Below are positions 46,055-55,777 of a stretch of DNA of 64,000 nt, in pieces. The DNA lies in the NCBI RefSeq assembly GCF_029784165.1, contig NC_073694.1, positions 41,955,006-42,019,005 of the forward strand, written 5' to 3'. Numbering within the stretch: the first letter of the stretch is position 1; every line of letters begins with the position of its first letter. Origin of the DNA: Wyeomyia smithii. Its lineage: Eukaryota > Arthropoda > Insecta > Diptera > Culicidae. The notes under the pieces were generated by a model, which was not told the origin of the DNA, did not search any database, and worked only from the letters and a program-made list of their open reading frames with translations. Both the position numbers and the translations under genes were made by a program.

Positions 46055-46739
46055 TACACTGGGGTCTTTTTTTACGCGGTTGGTTGTACCGCGTTGAAAA
46101 AATCCGCGTATAAAAAAACTGCGTTATTTCAAAAAATCGCGTAGAAAAAAACTCCATTCAATAATAAGATCCGATTAAAAATAATGGCACGTAAGAGAAT
46201 ATAAACTTGAAAAATAATATAAAAATGGTAACGAACCACACAAAATGAGTTTATAGTGCTTCTAAAATGAAAATTCATTGAAGAACATTGAAGACAATAA
46301 CTTTTTAATAATAATTTCGCCACATGTTAAAGCTCTCGTTCCTTTATCGGAAGCTAATCGGAAGCAACGACCCTGACTCGTATCGTTATACAATTATTAA
46401 TGTAGTTATGTTCCTTCTTCCCGAATCAACGGAAATTGCCTATTTTTTGATAATAACAGCAAATATATTAAAAATATGCACTATTTAGATTAACAAAACA
46501 AACAAAACAGAATATCTTATCGTCATGAACCATACGATTGATTTTTACTTTATTGGATTTACTTATACTAAACATATTAAATACCGCGTAACTTAATCTT
46601 CCAACTCGCGTAAAAATAATCCGCGTTATTTTAAAAAACCGCGTAAAAATAATCCGCGTTATTGTGAAAAATCGCGTAAAAAAGTCGCGTATAAAAAAAC
46701 CGCATAAAAATAACCCGCGTAAAAAAAGACCCCAGTGTA
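46055..46739. mobile_element. 685-bp MITE with 25-bp perfect inverted ends
   Basis: Both ends begin TACACTGGGGTCTTTTTTTA and continue into CGCGG as exact inverse copies. TA is the likely target. Next to the ends lie runs of units AAAA(A/T)(A/T)CCGCGT(A/T)(A/T)AAA (three or more on the left, about seven on the right, 46580-46725). The centre (46150-46560) is unrelated AT-rich DNA. The CAC/CAGT...ACGCGG pattern resembles pogo/Tigger-type termini; this is inference. Confidence 0.85.
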
Positions 46740-46984
46740 TTCGCATTTTATTAAGCTGTTGCGTTGTTTTCACTAATTTTTATGCGTATTATTTACCTAA
46801 ACCAGTGAAAATATTCAGGTTTACGTATATTCACATTGTTTTTATGTGTTCACTTGGTAATATTTCTTTGTGTGTACAGTACGAAAAATTTGCCAATTTA
46901 CTGAAAATGACACAATAAAATAAATAAAATTCAACCTGATGTTTGACACGCGAAGAACGATTATCAAAGCAAACCGATTTGACA

Positions 46985-47130
46985 CTTTTTTTTTATTTTG
47001 ACACATATGTGTGAATGTGTTGGTGTCTTCGAAACCGCACTCTGTTTCTTTCGCGGACTGTCCGGGAAAATGAAAAAAAAAACAGCAATAGGACAAAGTG
47101 TAGTCCGCGGGGTAGCTACACCGCAAAAAC
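46985..47130 (-). repeat. interspersed repeat, copy related to 4510-4690
   Basis: The reverse complement holds CCCGGACAG, CGAAAGAAACAGAGTG and ACACCAACACATTC in the same order as 4600-4660. Minus-strand frames here are by-products. Confidence 0.55.
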
Positions 47131-47209
47131 GAAAATGAAATTAGAGATAGATAGGCAAATCGTCTCAACACTGACTGTCACTTTTTCGACGCCTACTGGT
47201 GAAGAGCTA

Positions 47210-48023
47210 TACACTCAAAATATTTTTCACATTATTGTTACGTGAAATTTCCTGTACTTCTTCATTTTCTGTCATTTTGCATGATTCATGTGACAAACAT
47301 AACATCTACGTAAAAATCACATGCATGCTTTGTTTTATCACGTAGCATCTACGTCAAATTTGCAACGTCAAACAGAATGATGTACCGCGTGAACTCTCCG
47401 TGCGAAAATAGACAGAAATAAAAATGGCGAAGCTGTTGTGTAATTCAGTCTTTGAACACATTAAGGAATTTCTCGATGACTTGCCAATAAATGAGCTTTA
47501 GAAAAACGATAAGAATCCGACATCGAGTCTTGAGCTTACAGATTTCACACAGACTCAGTTAAAATGAGGAGGAATTACCTTAACATAAACAGTTACAGTT
47601 AACAGTAATTATCGCCGGTAAATGTCGCAATATCATTTTGTCATTTTGCGTGTCGTTAAATTCATTTACGAATTGGCGATTTTGCATGCCCGTGCGACTT
47701 ATCATGCAAAATATTTGGATAATTTCTGAAAATTATTTCCAGACTATCAAAAATTTGGGAAACCACAAAAGAAAATTTTATGTTGCATAAAACGTAGTAG
47801 CTATCAGACAATCAAATGCTTTTCAATTTACCAGTAGTTGAATTCTACGTGAAAGTCTAATGAAATGCATATGTCTACTGAATAAGATTCACATGATAAA
47901 TCATCTCAACAGTTCATGATAAACTCAAATGACAATCACGAAAAAAATCTACGTGAAAATGACAGTGGAAAATATTCACATAACTTTTCCGGTAATTTTA
48001 ACGTGAAAAATATTTTGAGTGTA
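47210..48023. mobile_element. 814-bp MITE with 21-bp perfect inverted ends
   Basis: TACACTCAAAATATTTTTCA(C) at 47210-47230 is an exact inverse of 48003-48023, with looser matching for another 60 bp. TA at both ends suggests a TA TSD. Many ACGTGAAA/TTTCACGT words fill it. Confidence 0.85.
47424..47501 (+). CDS. mini-frame inside the 47.2-kb MITE, unknown
   Basis: ATG with a good AAAA context at 47424, 25 codons: MAKLLCNSVFEHIKEFLDDL and a short end before TAG. It looks more protein-like than its surroundings, perhaps the start of a lost transposase or a captured exon. Very weak on its own. Confidence 0.15.
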   Translation: MAKLLCNSVFEHIKEFLDDLPINEL

Positions 48024-48354
48024 CACTGGGGTTTTGAGTGTCAATGGGTAAAGGACATTCCGAAGAACGAAATGGTATATAATAATCATACTTTTGATTA
48101 CTCTAGCTAGGTATAATAATGTGATTTTTGTTCTGAAGTGTTCAAAGTTTGAGACTGTTCGGTGTTTGAATCAAAACGGTACATATCAGTATCAACATCT
48201 ATTGTTGAAAAAGCTTACTAGAGTTATTTTTGTAATAATGCTCAATCGCGGTGTGGACTTTTTCCCACAAAAATCTGAAATTACTCAACTTAGGTTTTAG
48301 TTGACTCAATTTTATACATTCACATAAAATACAAATTATTATTTTTGTCTGTAT

Positions 48355-48439
48355 CTCCCAGCTGGTTTTCAGGTACAATGCTGGCCTAACAGAAGGTCAT
48401 GTTCCGAATCGGACTGTAGCACCAAGGCTTTGCTAATTA
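48355..48439 (+). mobile_element. SINE family B, internally deleted copy with 10-bp TSD
   Basis: TTGTCTGTAT at 48345-48354 and 48440-48449. The 85 bp between keep the head start (AGCTGGTTTTCAGGTACAATG) and the 3' end (GTAGCACCAAGGCTTTGCTAA), with the middle missing. Confidence 0.8.
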
Positions 48440-48508
48440 TTGTCTGTATATGCTACTTTTTGGCAATGCTTAAAGCGTGTAAGTGAACATGGGTAACAAC
48501 TTCATTCT

Positions 48509-48516
48509 GTGCCGAA
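48509..48516 (+). repeat. left 8-bp TSD of the 48.5-kb hAT MITE
   Basis: GTGCCGAA, repeated exactly at 49558-49565. Confidence 0.85.
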
Positions 48517-49557
48517 TAGCATTGGCCAAAAATTGCAGAAGTATCGATGCTCGAGTATCGATAATTTCTTCCCGGTTGTATCGATGCCAGGTTGATATCG
48601 AGGACGGAGCATCGATACCAGCTGTATCGATACTCTGTCTGCTACTTAAACCAGGTCTATGAAAAGCTACCGTTTTTTCTTGACCATTAATACGGAAAAT
48701 CAGAGATGCCAGGTGTTTTTGAAAAATTTAAGCAACTATTCGAAAAACCTACAAAATCTGCTTAAAGTCTGTGAAAAATTTGCCTGTGATTTGAAAAAAT
48801 GCGTTCGCGCAGGCAAAAGTCTGCAAAAATTTTCACAGATATCGAGAAAGACTGCGTAAACATAAAGAAACTCTGACAAAAATCAGCAAAGACTCTGAAA
48901 AAAATATAATTATATGCGAATCAATAAAAATCTGCACACCGACTCTAAAAATCTGCGTTTTGAAGACAAATCTGCATATTTTGTATCTTTGTGGTCAATA
49001 GACTAATGGTACCAGAATGAGACAGTGGTGACAGAATTATATGTCACACACACAAATCAATGCAATAGCATACGCGCGTCTGCGGCCTTATTTGAAATAT
49101 AGGGCAGCACGATAATCCTGGCTTCTTATTCTTAATTGCCTGCCTTTTCGCAAAAACTCGGCGCTTACGATTTTGCTCTGCACAGACAGTATTACCAAAT
49201 GCGGCAGCATTTTTCTCGCAAGAGGCATGAAAAACCGCCTTGGAAATGAGCGGGTATATTCAATCCTGTTGGTGTCTTTTACAAAAAGAGCACAAACCAA
49301 ATTTCTGCACTGTTTTGTAGAAGACTTTAACGCGATGGATCATATCCGCGCACTTCTACAAGGCTTTTCCGTTAGACAATTTGTAGCAATCAACAATATT
49401 TTCCGATTTCATAGTTTCTCTTCAAAATCGAAAAAATATCGGGGTGAAAGTATCGATCCAGCTTTATATCGAAGTCGCTTGCATCGATAAAAAATAACGA
49501 TATTTGAACCATAAGGTATCGATACCGTAAGTATCGATACGATATCGGCCAATGCTA
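48517..49557. mobile_element. 1041-bp hAT-type MITE with TATCGATA-rich ends
   Basis: Ends TAGCATTGGCC and GGCCAATGCTA are exact inverses of 11 bp, flanked by an exact 8-bp TSD. Both are hAT features. Just inside both ends lie clusters of TATCGATA and CGATA words (48540-48640; 49450-49545). The middle contains repeated CTG(C/T)(A/G)AAAAAT-type words and a hAT-like internal start CAGAGATGCCAGG near 48701 that has no matching end. No transposase motif. Frames at 49088-49490 are unassigned. Confidence 0.85.
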
Positions 49558-49565
49558 GTGCCGAA
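49558..49565 (+). repeat. right 8-bp TSD of the 48.5-kb hAT MITE
   Basis: GTGCCGAA, identical to 48509-48516. Confidence 0.85.
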
Positions 49566-49997
49566 CACGCATCAGTATCGGACGTGTTTGGTGATCGCTC
49601 CGATAGAATATAAAACAAAAGACGCGTGAGCAAGTGTTTGCATTGTTTGCCTGGTCGAGTGAAGGTTCAAGGTCGCCTGCCTTTGTGCAACTGTTTCGCA
49701 TCGTGGCTGTTTGCTGGTGCGTAAGCCGATTTGGCTGCTAAGTGATTTGTGCTACAGCAGTGGACGAGAATCTCAACACAAAGGAGGAAAAAGAAGAAGA
49801 CAACAATTGACAGCGAGTTGTGTCGCTGTGCTGAGTGATCGCACACCCGGCTCGCTGCTGGTGGCTGTTTGGAGCTGCTGTATTGGTGCTGCTGGCGGTA
49901 ACGGCTGCAGCTTCGACCGTTCGGACAACCAACCCTGCTGAAAGGAGAAGTAAAGAGGTACGTGTTCTGTCGGCGCTAGTGCGCTGGATTTAGCGCA

Positions 49998-51373
49998 ATG
50001 GATGTAGATCACTCGCCTCCCGTGCCACCATCCCCGAACCCCTCCGACCCTGTTCCTCCTGCCAACCCTTCTTCTGTTAATTCTCCAGTCCCCCCTCGCC
50101 CCAGGCTTTACCCGGACGGATCTCAGGGCAGCTTTACTGTTTTCTTTCGGCCAAAAGCAGGACCGAAATCGAAACCGTTAAACATACTGCAGATTTCAAA
50201 AGACCTGACGAAGGGGTACAAGGCCGTGACCGAAATCTCCAAGGTCAGACCCAACAAGCTCCGTGTCGTGGTCAGCGACCTGGAACAGGCCAACGCTATT
50301 GCTCGCTCCGAGCTTTTCACACGCGAGTATCGCGTTTATATACCCGCACGAGACGTGGAGATCGACGATGTCATAACCGATTCGAGTCTGTCGGTCGAGT
50401 GTATCTTGGCAAGCGGTTTTGGCTGCTTCAAAAATGCTTTGTGTCACGACGTAAAAGTAAAGATCATAGATTGCAAGCAATTGCGGTCTGTGTCTCTTGT
50501 CAACGGCACAAAAGTGTACACTCCGTCAGACTCGTTTCGTGTTACGTTTTCCGGATCTGCTCTTCCTAGCCACGTCTCGATCGATCGGGTTCGTCTGCCT
50601 GTGCGATTGTATGTACCCCGTGTTATGAATTGCACCAATTGCAAGCAGCTAGGCCACACAGCCGCCTACTGCTGCAATAAGGCACGATGTAGCAAGTGTG
50701 GAGAAACTCATGCGGACTATTCTTGCAGTGTAAATGCTGAAAAATGTATTCACTGCGGGGAAAATCAGCATGAGCACTCCACATGTCCGGTATACATGCA
50801 GCGCAGAGATAAAATCAAGTGGTCACTTAAGGAGCGTTCAAAGCGATCTTACGCTGAGATGCTGAAGAAGACCGTGACCACTTCTACCATAGCATCGAAC
50901 CCCTTTGATCTGTTGTCCTCTGATGAACCGATTCTGACGATTCACCAGCGGGAACATCTTATGCCAATCCTGGGGCGTCTAGAAAGAGGAAAAATATTTC
51001 CTCTCCTAAACTTCCCCGAAAAGATCCTAAGATTTCCCAAAGTGGAATGAAAGTTACAAACCAACCAAACAGTGCTGCGGAAAAACCGAAGCAAACTCCT
51101 CCTGGGCTTGCAAATTTAAAGTCCCAGAAGGAGTTCCCAGCACTGCCAGGAACATCTAAAACCCCAGTTGTTCCTTTTGCACACCCAGTTGATGAAACAA
51201 ACTCTGGATTTGTGAAATTCTCTGACATTGTGGACTGGATCTTTGAAAATTTCGATATACCCGATCCAATTAAAGTTTTTCTTACAGCATTTCTCCCAAC
51301 AGTTAGATCATTTTTGAAGCAGTTGACCGCCCAATGGCCCCTCCTTGCAGCGATTGTATCCTTCGATGCCTAA
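49998..51373 (+). pseudogene. I-clade ORF1 (Gag-like) with one frameshift
   Basis: ATG at 49998. A Pro/Ser-rich N-terminus (1-35) leads into FTVFFRPKAGPKSKPLNILQ, a RISKDLTKGYK-like block and KVRPNKLRVVVSDLEQANAI, the conserved ORF1 core that binds element RNA. Three zinc knuckles follow: CTNCKQLGHTAAYC, CSKCGETHADYSC and CIHCGENQHEHSTC (about residues 213-263). Then comes a basic SLKERSKRSYAEMLK block. A frameshift near 50927-50935 breaks the reading frame. It resumes as SRKRKNISSPKLPRK and, from 51047, FPALPGTSKTP, VKFSDIVDWIF and LKQLTAQWPLLAAIVSFDA, ending at TAA 51371. Otherwise well preserved. Confidence 0.85.
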
Positions 51374-51728
51374 TTCATCTGCGTATACGAAGGATTCTAT
51401 CTCTGTCTTACAGTGGAATTGCAGAAGTATTTTACCAAAAATTGATTCGTTTAAAGTTTTGATAAATAAAAACAAATGCGATGCATTTTCCCTTTGTGAA
51501 ACTTGGCTTACTTCAAATATTGATCTCAACTTCCATGATTTCAATATTATTCGCCTTGATCGAGACACCCCATATGGAGGAGTACTTCTAGGGATTAAAA
51601 AGCGCTATTCTTCCTATCGTATTAACCTCCCCTCGATTCCAGGCATCGAAGTTGTCGCATGTCAAATGACAATACAAGGTAAAGAGCTTTGTGTTGCCTC
51701 AATATATATTCCTTTGAAATCTCTTTGA
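51366..51728 (+). pseudogene. I-clade ORF2 endonuclease N-terminus, truncated
   Basis: ATG at 51366 overlaps the ORF1 stop. Residues read SISVLQWNCRSILPKIDSFK, then CDAFSLCETWLTSNIDLNFH (catalytic Glu in CETWL), RLDRDTPYGGVLLGIKKR and GIEVVACQMTI to SIYIPLKSL and a stop at 51726. These are the first blocks of the apurinic-type endonuclease. The GDFN and SDH blocks, RT and RNase H are missing. Confidence 0.8.
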
Positions 51729-51840
51729 GCTTCGTAGTCGCGAATGAGTTGTGCACACTTGAAATGGAATGGCCTGTATATATTTTAGCTGATGTTTATT
51801 CAGGACCTGAATTTCTTGTGAGCTGTTCGTTCACATAGCC

Positions 51841-52156
51841 TGCTATCAACAACCGAATTGTATAATAACGTATGAGGAAAAAAATCACAACAAACTTTCA
51901 ATTCCAAATTAAAATCTAGCAACTTATTTTTCTATATTTGTTTGTTTATTCAAGTGATGTAAGTCATTAACAAACTTCTGAATTGCTTTAAAGCTTCCTG
52001 AATTCCAATTATTTCAATTGTTTTGAGCTTCTTCTTGATTTTTTTAATCAAACAATTGACGATATTTGCTCTGTAACCTTTATGGTAGACCATTCGCTTC
52101 AAATTTGCTCAGAAAGTTTCAATAGACTGCAGCTGTGGCACATTTTGAGGATTACA
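51841..52156. other. no gene recognised
   Basis: AT-rich. Nothing supported. Confidence 0.4.
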
Positions 52157-52168
52157 TTCTTTCGGAAT
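52157..52168 (+). repeat. left TSD of split SINE A
   Basis: TTCTTTCGGAAT, repeated exactly at 55461-55472, 3.3 kb away. Confidence 0.9.
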
Positions 52169-52759
52169 GTGGTCCCCGTGATTCTGTGGTTAGCGATGTA
52201 GGTCGGCTAGCTCTCCCACACGGTTGTGATATCGGGTTCGATTTCCGATCGAGTCGAGGATCTTTTGGAGCTGAAAATTTTCTCGACTCAGCACCAGCGA
52301 TGGAAGAAAATCGTTTCTAGCGATTTTTGAATACATATAAATCTCCTCTGTGATGCATTAACATCGCTGTCAGTGTGCGATATACATTTACTCGTCTCAC
52401 ATTTGCAAGCAGGTCTATGTGTAAGACGAGTTACGAGGATTGCAAAGGAGCACCTTGTGTATAGTATCCCTGCTTGCGTACTCGCTTTCCTTTCCTTCGC
52501 ACTATTCACCTCTTCTCGTGAGTGTTAACAACAACATCTGTATCGAAATGTGCACAGCTGAGTATATGGCGTTGGTCGCAATATGTACATATGATGAACA
52601 AAGATCATTCATGATCATTCAGCCAATGATTGTGATTTTTGTCAAAAAGAGAGTGAAAAAAAGTGTGTAGTCTCCTACTCCCATAATGAGATTGTTTTGG
52701 TGGCAGGTTCAAGTTCCCAGTTGGTTTAGAGATCTTGCTTGTATAAAACGTGTGTCAGG

Positions 52760-53613
52760 ATGGACAAAAAGGTAGAAAAGATTAATATATCCGAAAAAGT
52801 TCGGCAAGTTTTCGCAGTAGAGGATAGCGGTTTCAGATGCATCGCGGCGGAAAATTACCCTTACCGGCCAAAAACTATTATTAATTCGAACTGCCATCAG
52901 CATCTCCGGGAGCAGCATCCCGTTGAATTTATTATTTTAAATTTTGGAAAACGGCTTCCAGATGACGAAGTAGAAAACCTTTTGCGCCGTAAAAGAATTA
53001 AACACGCTGGGCAACCGAATGAGTCCACGATAGTGAGAGTGCACCGGCGAAAAATTAGTGGTGGGCTGGTTAAACTGTGTACACTTCACGATTGCCCCTT
53101 TGCAAGTATGAAGTGGGAGGGACTTCGGGATATCGTAGATCCCATCCTTGAAGCCCTGAACTTAAGGTGAATCGGGACGGTGGCTTTATTTTGTACAATT
53201 TTCAGGTAAGGTTTCATGTCACTTGACGATTTTGAGTGTAAAAATCTCAGCTTCCATTAAATAAATAGGGCCCGAATTGCTACTCTATGAATGCGTCGGT
53301 AGTGCAAACAATCGATCAGTTTACACTTGTAATCTTAATGATTTTCGAGAAAATTACCTTGTAAAATTTGGACAACATTCGAGCACGGAGTTTCACCTTA
53401 AAAGTTAATCGGCACAGCATTGTTAAAACCATTCAACAAACAAGTAAGGCGATTGTTGAATTGATCACGGCCAAGGTGGAAGGCCAACTCCTCAGTATGA
53501 AATTCGACTGTACTTCAAAGATGAACAGAAGTGTGATGGGAGTAAGCATTCAGTTTTATAAGGATTTGAATCTCGTCAGCCAGTCTCTAGGTGAGCAGTT
53601 ATCTTATGCCTAA
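52760..53613 (+). pseudogene. hAT transposase, N-terminal fragment
   Basis: ATG at 52760. Residues 1-30 are KINISEKVRQVFAVEDSGF. A degenerate BED zinc finger follows: GFRC, then SNCHQHLREQHP, keeping the last Cys/His ligands but not the second Cys. Further on come ENLLRRKRIKHAGQP and WEGLRDIVDPILEALNLR, stop at 53168. From 53368 a second frame gives FTLKVNRHSIVKTIQQTS, AIVELITAKVEGQLLSMKFD and MNRSVMGVSIQF. These are the linker and the start of the RNase-H-like catalytic domain (the K.D...R...G blocks). The rest of the catalytic domain and the dimerisation domain are missing. A small intron between 53169 and 53207 is possible. Not functional. Confidence 0.7.
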
Positions 53614-54952
53614 TAATTTCGTACCACAAATGTGATGCCGTAAAAAGACCCAATTTTAAAATTATTTTTTAGTTGTTATTTTTGATTATGTAATATTAGT
53701 ATTTTTTTAATTGCTACTAAGTTTTGTGAAGGGCTTATGAATGATGATCATTACTAATATTTTGAGAGCCAGAACGGTTTGCTAGACAGGTGCTGTCTTC
53801 GGCAAAGTTGCAGAAAATATGTTTGGAAAATTTTATTTTTATAGAATATGTACCATTTTTATAGAATATGTACCAGTTATTTTTTTTCAAATTGTAATTT
53901 TGGCTTGGCTGAAACTATGCGTAGACGTTTCTATGGGCGAAAGATGCCATTTTGTGCTATTGGCTAAATTTTGGAACCCGACTCATTTTTGAGAAGCTAT
54001 TCAAAAATGATTTTTTGGGAGAATACAGGTCGGACTTGATTATATATAGTCTACGATTTTATGTCACTAAATATAATCGTATTTTATATATAGGGTCAGG
54101 ATTCGTGAAACAGATCACTAAAAATCGCGATGTCTAATTTTTTCAAATAAGTATTAAAAACTTCAAATATTTCACTCGGGAAGTTGATTTTCCAATTTTT
54201 ATTGAGTTTGAGTAAGTTTTTAAGTTGTTATTGTCATTTGAAATTTAGGTCAAATTTGTTTTTAAATAGACATAGCTTAAAAAATAATGCATCGAATTTG
54301 ATGAAATTTTTACAGCAGTTGCGTCCTAATTTGTAGTTTACGAAATTATTTTTTTTTTGAGAAAAAATTGAAATAAACTTTATTATTGATTTGTCAACTC
54401 GTTTTTATTGAATTTCTCAAACTTTTAAATTTTTTTTTGTATTGTCAGTATGCATTATTTAATTTTTTTTTTATTATAATTTTTTTAAAAATATTTTCAA
54501 AATTTTCGATTAATTTCAATTTTATTTTAATTTTTTTTCCTTTCCATCAAGCATAACGTATTTTATCGATGTCCTCTTACGACATAGCTCTAGATAAGTC
54601 ATATTTGAAATTAAATTTTTTTTTTGTTTCTATATATAATCGATATCTCCATGATCGGATAGTTCTCAATGTTTAGGTAATCTTTCGTAGTTTTTATAAA
54701 ATAAAATGGATTTTTAAAAAATAAGCTCTTTTAGATGATTAATTTTTAATTTCACTTTTGAATCTCTTGAAAAAAACTGTTTTAGAGTGTACTTTTTTTA
54801 AAGATGAAATTGTTATCTACATCATTGCCGAAGACCTCACACCGACCAACCGAACCGTTTCGGCTAGAAAAATATTTGCAATGGTCGACTAAACTCTGAT
54901 ATGTAACATGATGGTACAAAATCGACGTGTTATATTTTTAGTTCTATGTATA
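53614..54952. other. AT-rich interior of the hAT-like insertion
   Basis: Very AT-rich with T runs; no coding remnant. A 16-bp phrase (TTTTATAGAATATGTA) is duplicated at about 53837 and 53856. Confidence 0.45.
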
Positions 54953-55226
54953 TACAGTAAAGTCTTATTTAAAACGTTTTTTTTACACGGTTTCATTCTA
55001 CACGGTTCTTTTTTACGACGATTTTCCAAATAACCTGTAAAATTCTTACAGGTAATAACAGTAACGGCAACAGGCTGTTTTTTACACAGTTTCATTTTTA
55101 CACGGTTTTTTTACGACGTTTTTCCAAATAACGCGGTTTTTTACGACGTTTTTCCAAATAACGCGGTTTTTTTACACGTTTTTTTTGCACGATACGTAGA
55201 ATCGTGTAAAAAAGAACTTTACTGTA
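54953..55226. mobile_element. 274-bp pogo/Tigger-like MITE with tandem core
   Basis: Starts TACAGTAAAGTCTTATTT and ends AAAAGAACTTTACTGTA. The 11-bp ends are exact inverses with TA at each side. Inside are units of the type TTTTTACACGG and ACGACG(T/A)TTTTCCAAATAACGCGG, the last nearly exactly doubled near 55115-55165. The CAGTAAAGT...ACG pattern resembles pogo/Tigger termini. Confidence 0.8.
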
Positions 55227-55460
55227 GACTATTCTGTTTGGCGTCGTACACAAATTACGTAACGCTAAAAATATAGAATTCAGACCCCCTCTCCCTCCTA
55301 TGTAAAAAAAATGTAAGTCAGCACTGGGGCACGGTGTATCGTTGTACTTATACTACACATGCAAAATGTGCCAAAAAACAATATCGATAACGAATTCTCT
55401 CAACTAATCTAGTTGATCGAGATCGCTTTAGCCCCAAGGTTAAGCGTGCGATATTGTTTG

Positions 55461-55472
55461 TTCTTTCGGAAT
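55461..55472 (+). repeat. right TSD of split SINE A
   Basis: TTCTTTCGGAAT, identical to 52157-52168. Confidence 0.9.
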
Positions 55473-55777
55473 AAACCCGATTTTGCCTTGCCGCAAATCC
55501 CCTAAAGATATATTAGCATAATGTGACAATGCAAGGTCTGGCCAGAACACTACTATGTCATTTTTATGGTACTTATATTCTGAGTTTTAACTCATTTCAT
55601 GCAGATACTTTTTACCGTTTTTGACTCAATCTGATATTTATTGCCCAGCTATGATATGATTTCGATGATATGATAACATATATAAAAGTTTTTTTTTATA
55701 TCCAAGATCTTTAAAATAGTGGAACACGTCACTTTTAGATTTTTTTTTATTTCGCTCTCAAAAATTGAAAATCAATT
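55473..55777. other. no gene recognised
   Basis: AT-rich. Nothing supported. Confidence 0.4.

Larger units (their letters stand above)
49640..51840 (+). mobile_element. I-clade LINE, 5' part only
   Basis: It has a GC-richer 5' UTR (about 49640-49997), ORF1 (49998-51373, one frameshift) and the start of ORF2 (51366 to about 51830). Reverse transcriptase, RNase H and 3' end are absent. The ORF1 stop and ORF2 start overlap in ATGCCTAA. The left boundary is approximate. This is the opposite of normal LINE 5' truncation. Confidence 0.8.
52295..55316 (+). mobile_element. hAT-like transposon inserted in SINE A
   Basis: Starts CAGCGATGGAAG, a typical hAT terminus (CAG.G.TGG). The preceding CTCAGCAC is matched after the insert by GTCAGCAC (7 of 8), fitting an 8-bp hAT TSD. 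It encodes the N-terminal part of a hAT transposase (52760-53613). The expected inverse right end (CCATCGCTG) is not at 55316; instead other repeat DNA and a small MITE lie there, so the right side is rearranged. A short relative is at 61757-62417. Confidence 0.7.
52169..55460 (+). mobile_element. SINE family A, copy split by a 3.0-kb insertion
   Basis: 52169-52294 matches the first half of the complete SINE at 26303-26562 (A box TGGTTAGCGATG, B box GGTTCGATTTCCG). 55317-55460 matches the second half, including CAGCACTGGGGCACGGTG and GCGATATTGTTTG. The matching 12-bp TSDs at the far ends show that the halves are one SINE insertion. Confidence 0.92.

Noticed and set aside
49998..51050. Host nucleic-acid-binding zinc-knuckle gene
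   Set aside because: The overlapping endonuclease ORF and the core sequence identify it as LINE ORF1.
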